A stretch of 64,000 nt of DNA from Pseudomonas sp. CFII64 (GTDB taxonomy: Bacteria > Pseudomonadota > Gammaproteobacteria > Pseudomonadales > Pseudomonadaceae). Below, piece after piece: positions 8,544 to 16,964 of the stretch. Every line of letters begins with the position of its first letter. Position 1 is the first letter of the stretch. The notes below the pieces were generated by a model. That model was not told the DNA's origin. It was given only the letters and a program-made list of their open reading frames with translations, and did no database searches. Both the position numbers and the translations under genes were made by a program. The stretch is taken from positions 434,001 through 498,000 of the forward strand of contig NZ_ATLO01000049.1 in NCBI RefSeq assembly GCF_000416235.1, read 5' to 3'.

Positions 8544-9353
8544 TTGCCGCGCCCATCCGATAACAGTTCTTCGGTCCTGATGGTCCAGCTGTCCGACAGC
8601 CATTTGTTCGCCTCGGCGGATGGCACGCTGTTGGGCATGAAAACCCGGGACAGCCTGCAGAAGGTCATCGAACAGGTGTTGGCCGAGCAGCCGCAGGTTG
8701 ATCTGGTGGTTGCCAGTGGCGATGTCTCACAAGACGGCAGTGTTGAGTCCTACGAAGCGTTTCGGCAATTGAGCGGCCAGATTGAGGCTGAAAAGCGCTG
8801 GTTTCCCGGCAATCACGATGAATCCCTGGAAATGCAGCAGGCGGCGCAGGACAGTGATTTGCTCGACCCCATCATTGATGTCGGCAACTGGCGCGTTACG
8901 TTGCTGGATTCGTCGGTGCCTGGTTCGGTGCCCGGTTTGCTCCGGGACGGCCAATTGCAGCTGCTGGCGCAGTCGTTGCGCGCTGCGCCCGAGCGCCATC
9001 ACCTGATTTGCCTGCACCACAATCCGGTGCCGATTGGTTGCGCGTGGATGGACCCGATTGGGTTGCGCAATCCAGATGCGCTGTTTGCGGTGCTTGAGGG
9101 TTTCCCGCAGGTGCGCGCGGTGCTCTGGGGGCATGTGCATCAGGAATACGATCAGCTGCGCGGTGCTATTCGCCTGCTGGCCTCGCCATCGACCTGCATC
9201 CAGTTCGCGCCGGGCAGCACGGACTTCAAGGTCGATACCGCCGCGCCGGGTTATCGCTGGTTGCGTCTGCATGATGACGGACGGCTTGAAACCGGGGTTT
9301 CCCGGGTGGTTGGCATGCACTTCGAGGTGGATTACGGTGGCGACGGTTATTGA
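8544..9353 (+). CDS. cpdA: 3',5'-cyclic-AMP phosphodiesterase CpdA
   Basis: Class III calcineurin-like phosphodiesterase that hydrolyses cAMP to AMP and so sets CRP/Vfr activity. All metal-binding motifs are present in order: DSH (residues 18-20), GDVSQ, GNHDE, HHNP and GHVH. The 269 residues fit the family. The start is TTG at 8544, with AAGGAGA 6 nt upstream; no ATG or GTG near by has a comparable ribosome binding site. A rare start codon would hold expression down. Confidence 0.93.
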   Translation: MPRPSDNSSSVLMVQLSDSHLFASADGTLLGMKTRDSLQKVIEQVLAEQPQVDLVVASGDVSQDGSVESYEAFRQLSGQIEAEKRWFPGNHDESLEMQQAAQDSDLLDPIIDVGNWRVTLLDSSVPGSVPGLLRDGQLQLLAQSLRAAPERHHLICLHHNPVPIGCAWMDPIGLRNPDALFAVLEGFPQVRAVLWGHVHQEYDQLRGAIRLLASPSTCIQFAPGSTDFKVDTAAPGYRWLRLHDDGRLETGVSRVVGMHFEVDYGGDGY

Positions 9354-9449
9354 CCATTTCACCTGGAAACACCTGCGCACGAGTCTTCTGACGCTAGTCC
9401 CTGTAAACTGCGCGGCTTTGCACGGCTCAGTGTTCCAAGAGGGGACGAC

Positions 9450-10067
9450 GTGAACAGCGAAAAACCCACACTTTTGTACATCCACGGCCTGAACAGCTCG
9501 GCTCAATCGAAGAAAGCCAGTCAGTTGATCGCCTTGATGCAGTCACTTGGCTTGAGCGAGCAATTGCGCGTGCCGGAACTGCATCACCACCCGCGCCAAG
9601 CCATGCTCCAGCTGGAATCCGCTGTCGAAGCACTGGGTCGGCCACTGCTGGTCGGCAGCTCGCTCGGCGGCTACTATGCGACTCACCTGGCGCAGCGCCA
9701 TGGACTGAAGGCCGTGCTGATCAATCCGGCGGTCAATCCGCACCAGTTATTCGACGGATTTGTCGGCACTCAGCAGAATCTTTACACCGGCGAAACCTGG
9801 GAGTTGACTCACGATCACGTTGTGGCTTTGAGCGAGCTGGAAGTCCCCGCGCCTCAAGACCCGCAGCGTTTTCAAGTCTGGCTGCAGACGGGCGACGAAA
9901 CCCTGGATTACCGCCGTGCCGAAACGTTTTATCGCGCTTGCGCTCTGCGCATTCAGGCTGGCGGCGATCACAGTTATCAGGGTTTCGCCGCACAATTGCC
10001 CGCGCTGTTGAGTTTTGCCGGGTTTGCGCCTGAATTGTTGCAGGCGATTGATGTTTCGACGTTGTAA
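9450..10067 (+). CDS. yqiA: YqiA/YcfP family alpha/beta-hydrolase esterase
   Basis: Small cytosolic esterase of 205 residues. The nucleophile elbow is GSSLGG with Ser71, the oxyanion HG follows the first strand (YIHGLNSS), and the late His of GGDHSYQ completes the triad. E. coli YqiA hydrolyses short acyl and palmitoyl-CoA esters; the natural substrate is not known. The GTG start follows AGAGGGG by about 7 nt. Lies between cpdA and parE as in enterics. Confidence 0.88.
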   Translation: MNSEKPTLLYIHGLNSSAQSKKASQLIALMQSLGLSEQLRVPELHHHPRQAMLQLESAVEALGRPLLVGSSLGGYYATHLAQRHGLKAVLINPAVNPHQLFDGFVGTQQNLYTGETWELTHDHVVALSELEVPAPQDPQRFQVWLQTGDETLDYRRAETFYRACALRIQAGGDHSYQGFAAQLPALLSFAGFAPELLQAIDVSTL

Positions 10068-10129
10068 CCCGAGACATGTATTACCTATTGAAACTCTGTA
10101 ATCCCACGAACATCTGATGACGAGACCCC

Positions 10130-12034
10130 ATGGCCACTCCCAGCGCTAGCTCTTATAACGCCGACGCCATCGAAGTCCTCTCGGGCCTCGACCCGGTTCG
10201 CAAGCGGCCGGGCATGTACACCGACACCTCGCGGCCGAACCACCTCGCCCAGGAAGTCATCGACAACAGCGTCGACGAAGCCCTGGCCGGTCATGCGAAA
10301 TCGGTACAGGTCATCCTGCACGCCGACAATTCCCTGGAAGTGTCCGATGACGGGCGCGGTATGCCGGTGGACATTCACCCGGAAGAAGGCGTGTCCGGTG
10401 TCGAACTGATCCTGACCAAGCTCCACGCCGGCGGCAAATTCTCCAACAAGAACTACCAGTTTTCCGGCGGCCTGCACGGCGTGGGTATTTCGGTGGTCAA
10501 CGCGCTGTCGACCCTCGTCAAGGTGCGGGTCAAGCGCGACGGCAACGAATACGAAATGACCTTTGCCGACGGCTATAAAGCCTCGGAACTGGCAATCGTC
10601 GGCACCGTTGGCAAGCGCAATACCGGCACCAGCGTGTATTTCGCGCCTGACCCGAAGTATTTCGATACGCCGAAATTCTCGGTCAGCCGCCTCAAACATG
10701 TGCTCAAGGCCAAGGCCGTATTGTGTCCGGGTCTGCTGGTCAGCTTCGAAGACAAGGCCAGCGGCGAGAAAGTCGAGTGGCACTACGAAGACGGCCTGCG
10801 CTCGTACCTGGAGGATTCGGTCAGCGATTTCCTGCGCCTGCCGGACGAGCCGTTCTGTGGCAGTTTCGCCGGCAACAAAGAAGCCATCGACTGGGCGTTG
10901 CTGTGGTTGCCGGAAGGCGGCGACAGCGTGCAGGAAAGCTACGTCAACCTGATCCCGACCCAGCAAGGCGGCACCCACGTCAACGGTTTGCGTCAGGGCT
11001 TGCTGGATGCGATGCGCGATTTCTGCGAATACCGCAACTTGCTGCCGCGCGGCGTGAAACTCGCTCCGGAAGACGTCTGGGAACGCATTGCCTTCGTCCT
11101 GTCGATGAAGATGCAGGAACCGCAATTCTCCGGCCAGACCAAGGAACGCCTGTCTTCCCGTGAGGCGGCGGCGTTTGTGTCCGGCGTGGTCAAGGATGCG
11201 TTCAGCCTGTGGCTCAATGCCAACTCCGAACTTGGCGTGCAACTGGCCGAGCTGGCGATCAACAACGCCGGTCGTCGCCTCAAGGCCAGCAAGAAAGTCG
11301 AACGCAAGCGTATTACTCAAGGACCGGCATTGCCGGGCAAGTTGGCGGACTGCGCCGGACAGGACCCGATGCGTTCCGAGCTGTTTCTGGTGGAAGGTGA
11401 TTCCGCAGGCGGTTCGGCCAAGCAGGCGCGGGACAAAGAGTTTCAAGCGATCCTGCCGTTACGCGGCAAGATCCTCAACACCTGGGAAGTCGATGGCGGC
11501 GAAGTGCTTGCCAGTCAGGAAGTGCACAACATCGCGGTCGCCATTGGTGTCGATCCGGGCGCGGCGGACATCAGCCAGCTGCGTTACGGCAAGGTCTGCA
11601 TCCTCGCCGACGCCGACTCCGACGGTTTGCACATCGCGACCCTGCTCTGCGCTTTGTTCGTCCAGCATTTCCGCCCGCTGGTAGATGCTGGCCATGTGTA
11701 CGTGGCCATGCCGCCGCTGTATCGCATCGATTTGGGCAAGGACATTTATTACGCTCTGGATGAAGCCGAGCGTGACGGGATTCTCGATCGTCTGGTCGCC
11801 GAAAAGAAACGCGGCAAGCCGCAGGTCACGCGATTCAAAGGTCTGGGCGAAATGAACCCGCCGCAGTTGCGCGAAACCACCATGGACCCGAACACGCGGC
11901 GTCTGGTGCAGCTGACGCTGGATGATTTCGAAGCGACCTCGGAAATGATGGACATGCTGCTGGCCAAGAAGCGCGCCGGTGATCGCAAGTCCTGGCTGGA
12001 ATCCAAAGGCAACCTGGCCGAGGTTCTGACTTGA
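10130..12034 (+). CDS. parE: DNA topoisomerase IV subunit B
   Basis: ATPase subunit of topoisomerase IV, which decatenates daughter chromosomes. It has 634 residues with the GHKL ATPase first (VIDNSVDEALAG, DDGRGMPVDIH, GGLHGVGISVVNAL), the transducer domain, and a TOPRIM domain (VEGDSAGGSAKQARD; DADSDGLHI). The length and the lack of the long insertion found in Gram-negative GyrB identify ParE rather than GyrB. The stop overlaps the next start by one base (TGATG). Confidence 0.97.
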   Translation: MATPSASSYNADAIEVLSGLDPVRKRPGMYTDTSRPNHLAQEVIDNSVDEALAGHAKSVQVILHADNSLEVSDDGRGMPVDIHPEEGVSGVELILTKLHAGGKFSNKNYQFSGGLHGVGISVVNALSTLVKVRVKRDGNEYEMTFADGYKASELAIVGTVGKRNTGTSVYFAPDPKYFDTPKFSVSRLKHVLKAKAVLCPGLLVSFEDKASGEKVEWHYEDGLRSYLEDSVSDFLRLPDEPFCGSFAGNKEAIDWALLWLPEGGDSVQESYVNLIPTQQGGTHVNGLRQGLLDAMRDFCEYRNLLPRGVKLAPEDVWERIAFVLSMKMQEPQFSGQTKERLSSREAAAFVSGVVKDAFSLWLNANSELGVQLAELAINNAGRRLKASKKVERKRITQGPALPGKLADCAGQDPMRSELFLVEGDSAGGSAKQARDKEFQAILPLRGKILNTWEVDGGEVLASQEVHNIAVAIGVDPGAADISQLRYGKVCILADADSDGLHIATLLCALFVQHFRPLVDAGHVYVAMPPLYRIDLGKDIYYALDEAERDGILDRLVAEKKRGKPQVTRFKGLGEMNPPQLRETTMDPNTRRLVQLTLDDFEATSEMMDMLLAKKRAGDRKSWLESKGNLAEVLT

Positions 12035-13014
12035 TGCGAGGCTGGCTTGCCGGTTTGTTGCTGATGGTTGCTGTACCGGTCTTTGCAGTCCCGCTGGAAG
12101 AGTTGAGCCTGGTTTCCGAGCATCCCGTGGATGGCATGGTGGGCGGCAATCTATCCGGCCTGGCTGCCTGTGGCGGCCAGTTGTGGACGGTTTCCGACCG
12201 CGATGATGACGTGCTGTACAGCCTGGATATCGCAGGTGTGGTCTGGCAAGCGCAGGCGAATGCGCTGCAGATTCCGCCGGTTCCCGAAAGCCATTTGCCG
12301 GGTACGTTACAGTCGATGGCCAAGGTGTCTGCGCTGGTTCGTGGCGGCAGCCTGGACTTTGAAGGTGTGAGCTGTGACGCCGCAGGCAATCGGTATCTGG
12401 TCAGCGAGGCTTTCGCCTTGGTCCTCAAGGTGCCTGCACAAGGCGCGCCGGTCTGGCTGGATTTGCCCGCCGCACTGGTGGAACAGGCTCGGGCCAAAGG
12501 CATGTTGCAGCACTTCAACGGTATTTTTGAAGGCATTGCGGTCAATCCGGCGGGAGACCGGTTGTGGCTGGCCGCCGAGCGCGAGCAGCGCGGCTTGCTG
12601 GTCGTCAGCCGGGAAAACGACTCGTGGCAGTGCAAGGGCAGCTGCGTATTGCGCACTGAACCGGGCCAGGACGTGCTGCCGGCGCAAGTGGGCGGCAAAA
12701 CGGTGTCACGGGATTTTTCCGACCTGTCGCTGTTCAACGGCAAGCTGTACGCGTTGGAACGCTCGGCATACCGCATTTGTCGGCGCACGTTGGAAACCGG
12801 CAAGACCGAGCGCTGCTGGTCGTTTGCCAGGGAAGCGTTGCGGCCTGATCGTCTTTATAGTCAGCGCTACGGCCTGACCGAGGCATTGGTGGTTGATGCT
12901 ACCGGGGCGTGGGTCGGCACCGATAACAATTTTGGCGAGCGCGCCGATGGCGAGAAACGCCCGGTGGTGTGGCGTTTCGCAGCCCCCAAAAGCGGCTGGA
13001 GTGAGAAACGATGA
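12034..13014 (+). CDS. phytase-like/esterase-like periplasmic protein
   Basis: Exported protein of 326 residues: signal peptide MRGWLAGLLLMVAVPVFA, then a beta-propeller of the phytase-like family (PF13449) with NLSGLAACGGQLWTVSDRDD, DFEGVSCDAAGNRYLVSE and GTDNNFGERADGEKRPV. Activity is unknown. The ATG overlaps the parE stop by one base and the 3' end overlaps the next gene by 4 bp, so parE, this gene and the protease-like gene are probably translated from one message. The TTG at 12031 gives a poorer start. Confidence 0.78.
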   Translation: MRGWLAGLLLMVAVPVFAVPLEELSLVSEHPVDGMVGGNLSGLAACGGQLWTVSDRDDDVLYSLDIAGVVWQAQANALQIPPVPESHLPGTLQSMAKVSALVRGGSLDFEGVSCDAAGNRYLVSEAFALVLKVPAQGAPVWLDLPAALVEQARAKGMLQHFNGIFEGIAVNPAGDRLWLAAEREQRGLLVVSRENDSWQCKGSCVLRTEPGQDVLPAQVGGKTVSRDFSDLSLFNGKLYALERSAYRICRRTLETGKTERCWSFAREALRPDRLYSQRYGLTEALVVDATGAWVGTDNNFGERADGEKRPVVWRFAAPKSGWSEKR

Positions 13015-13532
13015 GTCAACAGCCGCCCGGCAAGCGTGCGGGCAAGGTGTTGATGCTGCTGGCGTGGGGCGCCGGGCTGTTTCTGGCGACCCGTTATTTT
13101 GGCGAATGGGAGCAGCGTCAGGAAAATCCCAACGCGGTCGTCACGTCGCAACACGGTAACGGTTACATCGAAGTGCAGCTGGTGGGCAACCGACAGGGGC
13201 ACTTCGTCAGCACGGGCAAGATCAATGGTCGAACCGTGCAGTTTTTGCTGGATACCGGCGCCACGGACGTGGCAATTCCGGGCAAGGTGGCGGACATCTT
13301 GCAACTGCCGCGAGGCGTGCCGTTGGTGGTGAGTACCGCCAACGGGCGTACCGAAGGCTTTCGAACTTCGCTGGAACGCCTGCAGATCGGCGATATCGTG
13401 CTGCACAATGTGCGCGCCCTGGTGGTGCCCGGGCTGGACGGCGAGCAAGTGCTGCTGGGCATGAGCGCTATGAAACAACTTGAATTCACCCAGCGCGGCG
13501 GCAACATGCTGCTGCGCCAGACGACCAAATAA
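13011..13532 (+). CDS. retropepsin-like aspartic protease, membrane-anchored
   Basis: A 173-residue clan AA protease of the TIGR02281 type. One transmembrane anchor (about residues 12-29) is followed by a periplasmic retropepsin fold with the catalytic FLLDTGATD (Asp81) and the closing motif VLLGMSAMKQLE. Like HIV protease it carries one active-site Asp and must dimerise. Substrates are unknown. The start overlaps the preceding stop (ATGA), and parC follows after 10 bp. Confidence 0.85.
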   Translation: MSQQPPGKRAGKVLMLLAWGAGLFLATRYFGEWEQRQENPNAVVTSQHGNGYIEVQLVGNRQGHFVSTGKINGRTVQFLLDTGATDVAIPGKVADILQLPRGVPLVVSTANGRTEGFRTSLERLQIGDIVLHNVRALVVPGLDGEQVLLGMSAMKQLEFTQRGGNMLLRQTTK

Positions 13533-13542
13533 TGAGGCCCGC

Positions 13543-15807
13543 ATGAGCGACATCCTTGCAGACAGCTTAGATGGCGTAGAACGCCGATCACTGGCTGACT
13601 TCACCGAACAGGCCTACCTCAACTACTCCATGTACGTAATCATGGATCGTGCCTTGCCGCACATCGGCGACGGCCTCAAGCCCGTGCAACGGCGCATCAT
13701 CTACGCCATGAGCGAGCTGGGCCTGGACGCTGATTCCAAACACAAGAAGTCGGCGCGTACCGTCGGTGACGTGCTCGGCAAGTTCCACCCGCACGGCGAC
13801 TCGGCCTGCTACGAAGCCATGGTTTTGATGGCGCAGCCGTTCAGCTATCGCTACACGCTGGTGGACGGCCAGGGCAACTGGGGTGCTCCGGATGATCCCA
13901 AGTCCTTCGCCGCCATGCGTTACACCGAAGCGCGGCTGTCGCGCTATTCCGAAGTGCTGCTCAGCGAACTGGGCCAGGGCACGGCGGACTGGGTGCCGAA
14001 CTTCGACGGCACCCTGAACGAACCTGCGGTATTGCCGGCACGTTTGCCGAATATCCTGCTCAACGGCACGACTGGCATCGCGGTCGGCATGGCCACCGAC
14101 GTGCCGCCGCACAACCTGCGCGAAGTGGCCACGGCGTGCGTGCGTTTGCTGGATGAGCCGAAAGCGACGGTCGCCGAGCTGTGCGAACACATCCTCGGCC
14201 CGGATTACCCGACCGAAGCGGAAATCATTACGCCCCGCGCCGATCTGCTGAAGATGTACGAAACCGGCAAAGGCTCGGTGCGCATGCGTGCCGTCTACCA
14301 CATTGAAGATGGCGACATCGTCGTCACCTCGCTGCCGCATCAGGTCTCTGGCGCCAAGGTCATCGAACAGATCGCCGGGCTGATGCAGGCCAAGCCCTCC
14401 AAGGCGCCACAGGTCGCCGACCTGCGTGACGAGTCGGACCACGAGAACCCGTGCCGCCTGGTGATCATCCCGGTCAACAGCCGGGTCGACCATGACGCGC
14501 TGATGCAGCACCTGTTCGCGACCACCGATCTGGAGTCCAGCTACCGGGTCAACATCAACATCATTGGCCTGGACGGCAAGCCGCAGCTGAAAAACCTGCG
14601 CGCCTTGCTGGTGGAATGGCTGGAATTCCGCACCAATACCGTTCGCCGCCGCTTGCAGTTCCGCCTCGATAAAGTGGATCGTCGCCTGCATCTGTTGGAC
14701 GGTTTGCTGATCGCTTACCTGAATCTGGATGAAGTGATTCACATCATCCGCACGGAAGAGCATCCGCGCGCCAGATTGATCGAGCGCTTCGAACTGAGCG
14801 AAATCCAGGCCGATTACATTCTCGATACGCGCTTGCGTCAGTTGGCGCGCCTCGAAGAAATGAAGCTGCGTAACGAACAGGATGAACTGAACAAGGAGCG
14901 CGCCAAGCTCATGGCATTGCTGGGCAGTGAAGCCAAGCTCAAGAAGCTGGTGCGCAGCGAAATCATCAAGGACGCCGAAACCTATGGCGACGACCGCCGC
15001 TCGCCGATTGTCGAGCGTGCCGAAGCCAAGGCGCTGACCGAACACGATCTGCTGCCCAACGAGAAGGTGACCGTTGTTCTGTCGGAAAAAGGTTGGGTGC
15101 GCTCAGCCAAAGGTCACGACATCGATGCGACCGGGCTTTCCTACAAGGCGGGAGACGGTTTCCTGACCGCCGCTGCGGGCCGTTCCAATCAATACGCGGT
15201 GTTTATCGACTCGACCGGGCGCAGCTATTCCTTGGCGGCTCACACGCTGCCGTCGGCGCGAGGCCAGGGCGAACCCCTGACCGGCAAGCTCCAGCCGCCG
15301 CCGGGCGCGACCTTCGAATGCGTGTTGCTGCCTGAAGATGACGCGCTGTACGTGATCGCCTCGGATGCCGGCTACGGCTTCGTGGTCAAGGGCGAAGACC
15401 TGCAAGCCAAGAACAAGGCGGGCAAGGCGTTGTTGAGTCTGCCTGCCGGAGCCAAGGTGATTCTGCCGCGCACAGTGCCGGATCGTGAGCAGAACTGGCT
15501 GGCGGCGGTGACCACTGAAGGCCGCCTGCTGATCTTCAAGATCAGCGATTTGCCGCAGCTGGGCAAAGGCAAGGGCAACAAGATCATCGGCATCCCGGGA
15601 GATCGGGTGGCGAGTCGTGAAGAGTACGTGACCGATCTGGCAGTGATCCCGCAAGGGGCGACATTGGTCCTGCAGGCGGGCAAACGAACCCTGTCGCTCA
15701 AGCCTGATGACCTCGAACATTACAAGGGCGAGCGAGGTCGGCGGGGTAATAAGTTGCCAAGGGGCTTCCAGCGTGTCGATGCGCTGTTGGTGGAAAACGT
15801 CGGATAA
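13543..15807 (+). CDS. parC: DNA topoisomerase IV subunit A
   Basis: DNA-cleaving subunit of topoisomerase IV, partner of ParE. The 754 residues include the breakage-reunion domain with the quinolone-resistance region GKFHPHGDSACYEAM and the catalytic Tyr in AAMRYTEARLS. The usual quinolone positions (Ser and Glu of HGDSACYE) carry wild-type residues. The C-terminal beta-pinwheel is shorter than in GyrA, as expected. The ATG at 13543 follows ATGAGG; an in-frame upstream ATG lies inside the protease-like gene and is rejected. Confidence 0.97.
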   Translation: MSDILADSLDGVERRSLADFTEQAYLNYSMYVIMDRALPHIGDGLKPVQRRIIYAMSELGLDADSKHKKSARTVGDVLGKFHPHGDSACYEAMVLMAQPFSYRYTLVDGQGNWGAPDDPKSFAAMRYTEARLSRYSEVLLSELGQGTADWVPNFDGTLNEPAVLPARLPNILLNGTTGIAVGMATDVPPHNLREVATACVRLLDEPKATVAELCEHILGPDYPTEAEIITPRADLLKMYETGKGSVRMRAVYHIEDGDIVVTSLPHQVSGAKVIEQIAGLMQAKPSKAPQVADLRDESDHENPCRLVIIPVNSRVDHDALMQHLFATTDLESSYRVNINIIGLDGKPQLKNLRALLVEWLEFRTNTVRRRLQFRLDKVDRRLHLLDGLLIAYLNLDEVIHIIRTEEHPRARLIERFELSEIQADYILDTRLRQLARLEEMKLRNEQDELNKERAKLMALLGSEAKLKKLVRSEIIKDAETYGDDRRSPIVERAEAKALTEHDLLPNEKVTVVLSEKGWVRSAKGHDIDATGLSYKAGDGFLTAAAGRSNQYAVFIDSTGRSYSLAAHTLPSARGQGEPLTGKLQPPPGATFECVLLPEDDALYVIASDAGYGFVVKGEDLQAKNKAGKALLSLPAGAKVILPRTVPDREQNWLAAVTTEGRLLIFKISDLPQLGKGKGNKIIGIPGDRVASREEYVTDLAVIPQGATLVLQAGKRTLSLKPDDLEHYKGERGRRGNKLPRGFQRVDALLVENVG

Positions 15808-15985
15808 TGGCGGTTTAGAGCTATTAGTCTTCGTTTTGCCATGAAGATCGCCGCATAATCGCTGGAGTCATAGCGCATATTCACGGATGATATGACGTCT
15901 TGTGGCGTCGGCGTGGCTGAATGCCTTCATGATTTGTGAGTATTTGCACTGTGGTTCGCCTCGCGGCTGCCACCTGGATGGGACG

Positions 15986-16681
15986 ATGAATCTTCTACGC
16001 CTTCCCGTTGTTTTGTTGATGACCAGCGTTTTGGGTCTGGCTGGTTGCAGTGTGCATCAGCCGACTGCGCTTTATCAGTTGGACAGTGGTACACCTGGGC
16101 AGCCTACCCGCAGCACAGGGTTGGCTGTTTTACTGGGTCCGGTAACCGTGGCCGACTACCTGCAACGCGAAACGCTGTTGCAGCGTCAGCCAGATGGCAG
16201 CCTGACTGCGTCCCAGGAAGGACGCTGGGCGGGTAGCCTGTCTTCGGACATTGATCAGCTTCTGCTGCGCCAATTGGCCTGGAAGCTGGACAGCCAGCGC
16301 GTAGTACTCGCGCCGGCCGTCACTGATTTCACGCCTGACGTGCAGGTGGTGCTTTCCATCACCCGCCTGGATTCCGGTGCCAAACAACCTGCAATCCTGG
16401 ATGCCCAATGGCGCTTGCTGGACCGCAAGGGTCAGGTACGCGACAGCCGCATTGTCCATCTGCAGGAACTGCATGCCGGAACTTCGGCCGATCAGGTTCG
16501 TGCTCAGGGTGTCTTGTTGCAGCGTCTGGCCGATCAGCTGAGCTCGGCGGTCAAGCCGATTTCCTGGCAGCCGGTCGAGCAACCAAAGAAAGCCCCGGTG
16601 GCTCGCGCCAAAGAGCCGGAGAAGCCCAAGATGCCGATGGCACTGCCGATCCGTACCGATCTGGAAGTGTTCCGCTTCTGA
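15986..16681 (+). CDS. PqiC-like ABC-transport auxiliary lipoprotein
   Basis: Predicted outer-membrane lipoprotein of 231 residues with a clean lipobox (LGLAGC, Cys near residue 21) after MNLLRLPVVLLMTSV. The body matches the PqiC/YmbA (DUF330) family: YQLDSGTP, the RLDSGAKQPAILDAQWRLLD block, and a final helix region before a Pro/Lys-rich tail (QPKKAPVARAKEPEKPKMP). PqiC works with MCE proteins in lipid transport, but no mce or pqi gene is adjacent, so its partner is unknown. The start at 15986 is set by the signal peptide. Followed by a strong terminator. Confidence 0.75.
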   Translation: MNLLRLPVVLLMTSVLGLAGCSVHQPTALYQLDSGTPGQPTRSTGLAVLLGPVTVADYLQRETLLQRQPDGSLTASQEGRWAGSLSSDIDQLLLRQLAWKLDSQRVVLAPAVTDFTPDVQVVLSITRLDSGAKQPAILDAQWRLLDRKGQVRDSRIVHLQELHAGTSADQVRAQGVLLQRLADQLSSAVKPISWQPVEQPKKAPVARAKEPEKPKMPMALPIRTDLEVFRF

Positions 16682-16691
16682 CCGGCAGAAT

Positions 16692-16723
16692 CAAAAAACC
16701 CGCAGCGATGCGGGTTTTTTTTG
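16692..16723 (+). terminator. intrinsic terminator after the PqiC-like gene
   Basis: Stem ACCCGC/GCGGGT with loop AGCGAT-like centre followed by eight T residues, 11 bp after the stop codon. Confidence 0.92.
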
Positions 16724-16730
16724 TATTCAG

Positions 16731-16940
16731 ATTGGCGTGTATCCACAGGAGCGGCTTTAGCCGCGAATTACGCCCTCCCGGCTGAAGCCGGTCCTACGGC
16801 ATTGGCGTCGATCCACAGGAGCGGCTTTAGCCGCGAATTACGCCCTCCCGGCTGAAGCCGGTCTTACGGCATTAGCGTGTATCCGTAGGAGCGGCTTTAG
16901 CCGCGAAGTACGTTCTCCCGGCTGAAGCCGGTCCTGCAGC
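16731..16940. repeat. three tandem 70-bp REP units
   Basis: Units at 16731-16800, 16801-16870 and 16871-16940. Each starts ATTGGCGT(G/C)..ATCC, then GGAGCGGCTTTAGCCGCGAA, then CCCGGCTGAAGCCGGTC. Units 1 and 2 differ at only a few bases (GT/CG near the start, CCTACGG/CTTACGG at the end); unit 3 carries more changes. A BIME-like array grown by tandem duplication. Confidence 0.9.
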
Positions 16941-16964
16941 ATCGCGGCATAGCCGTCATTCGGA

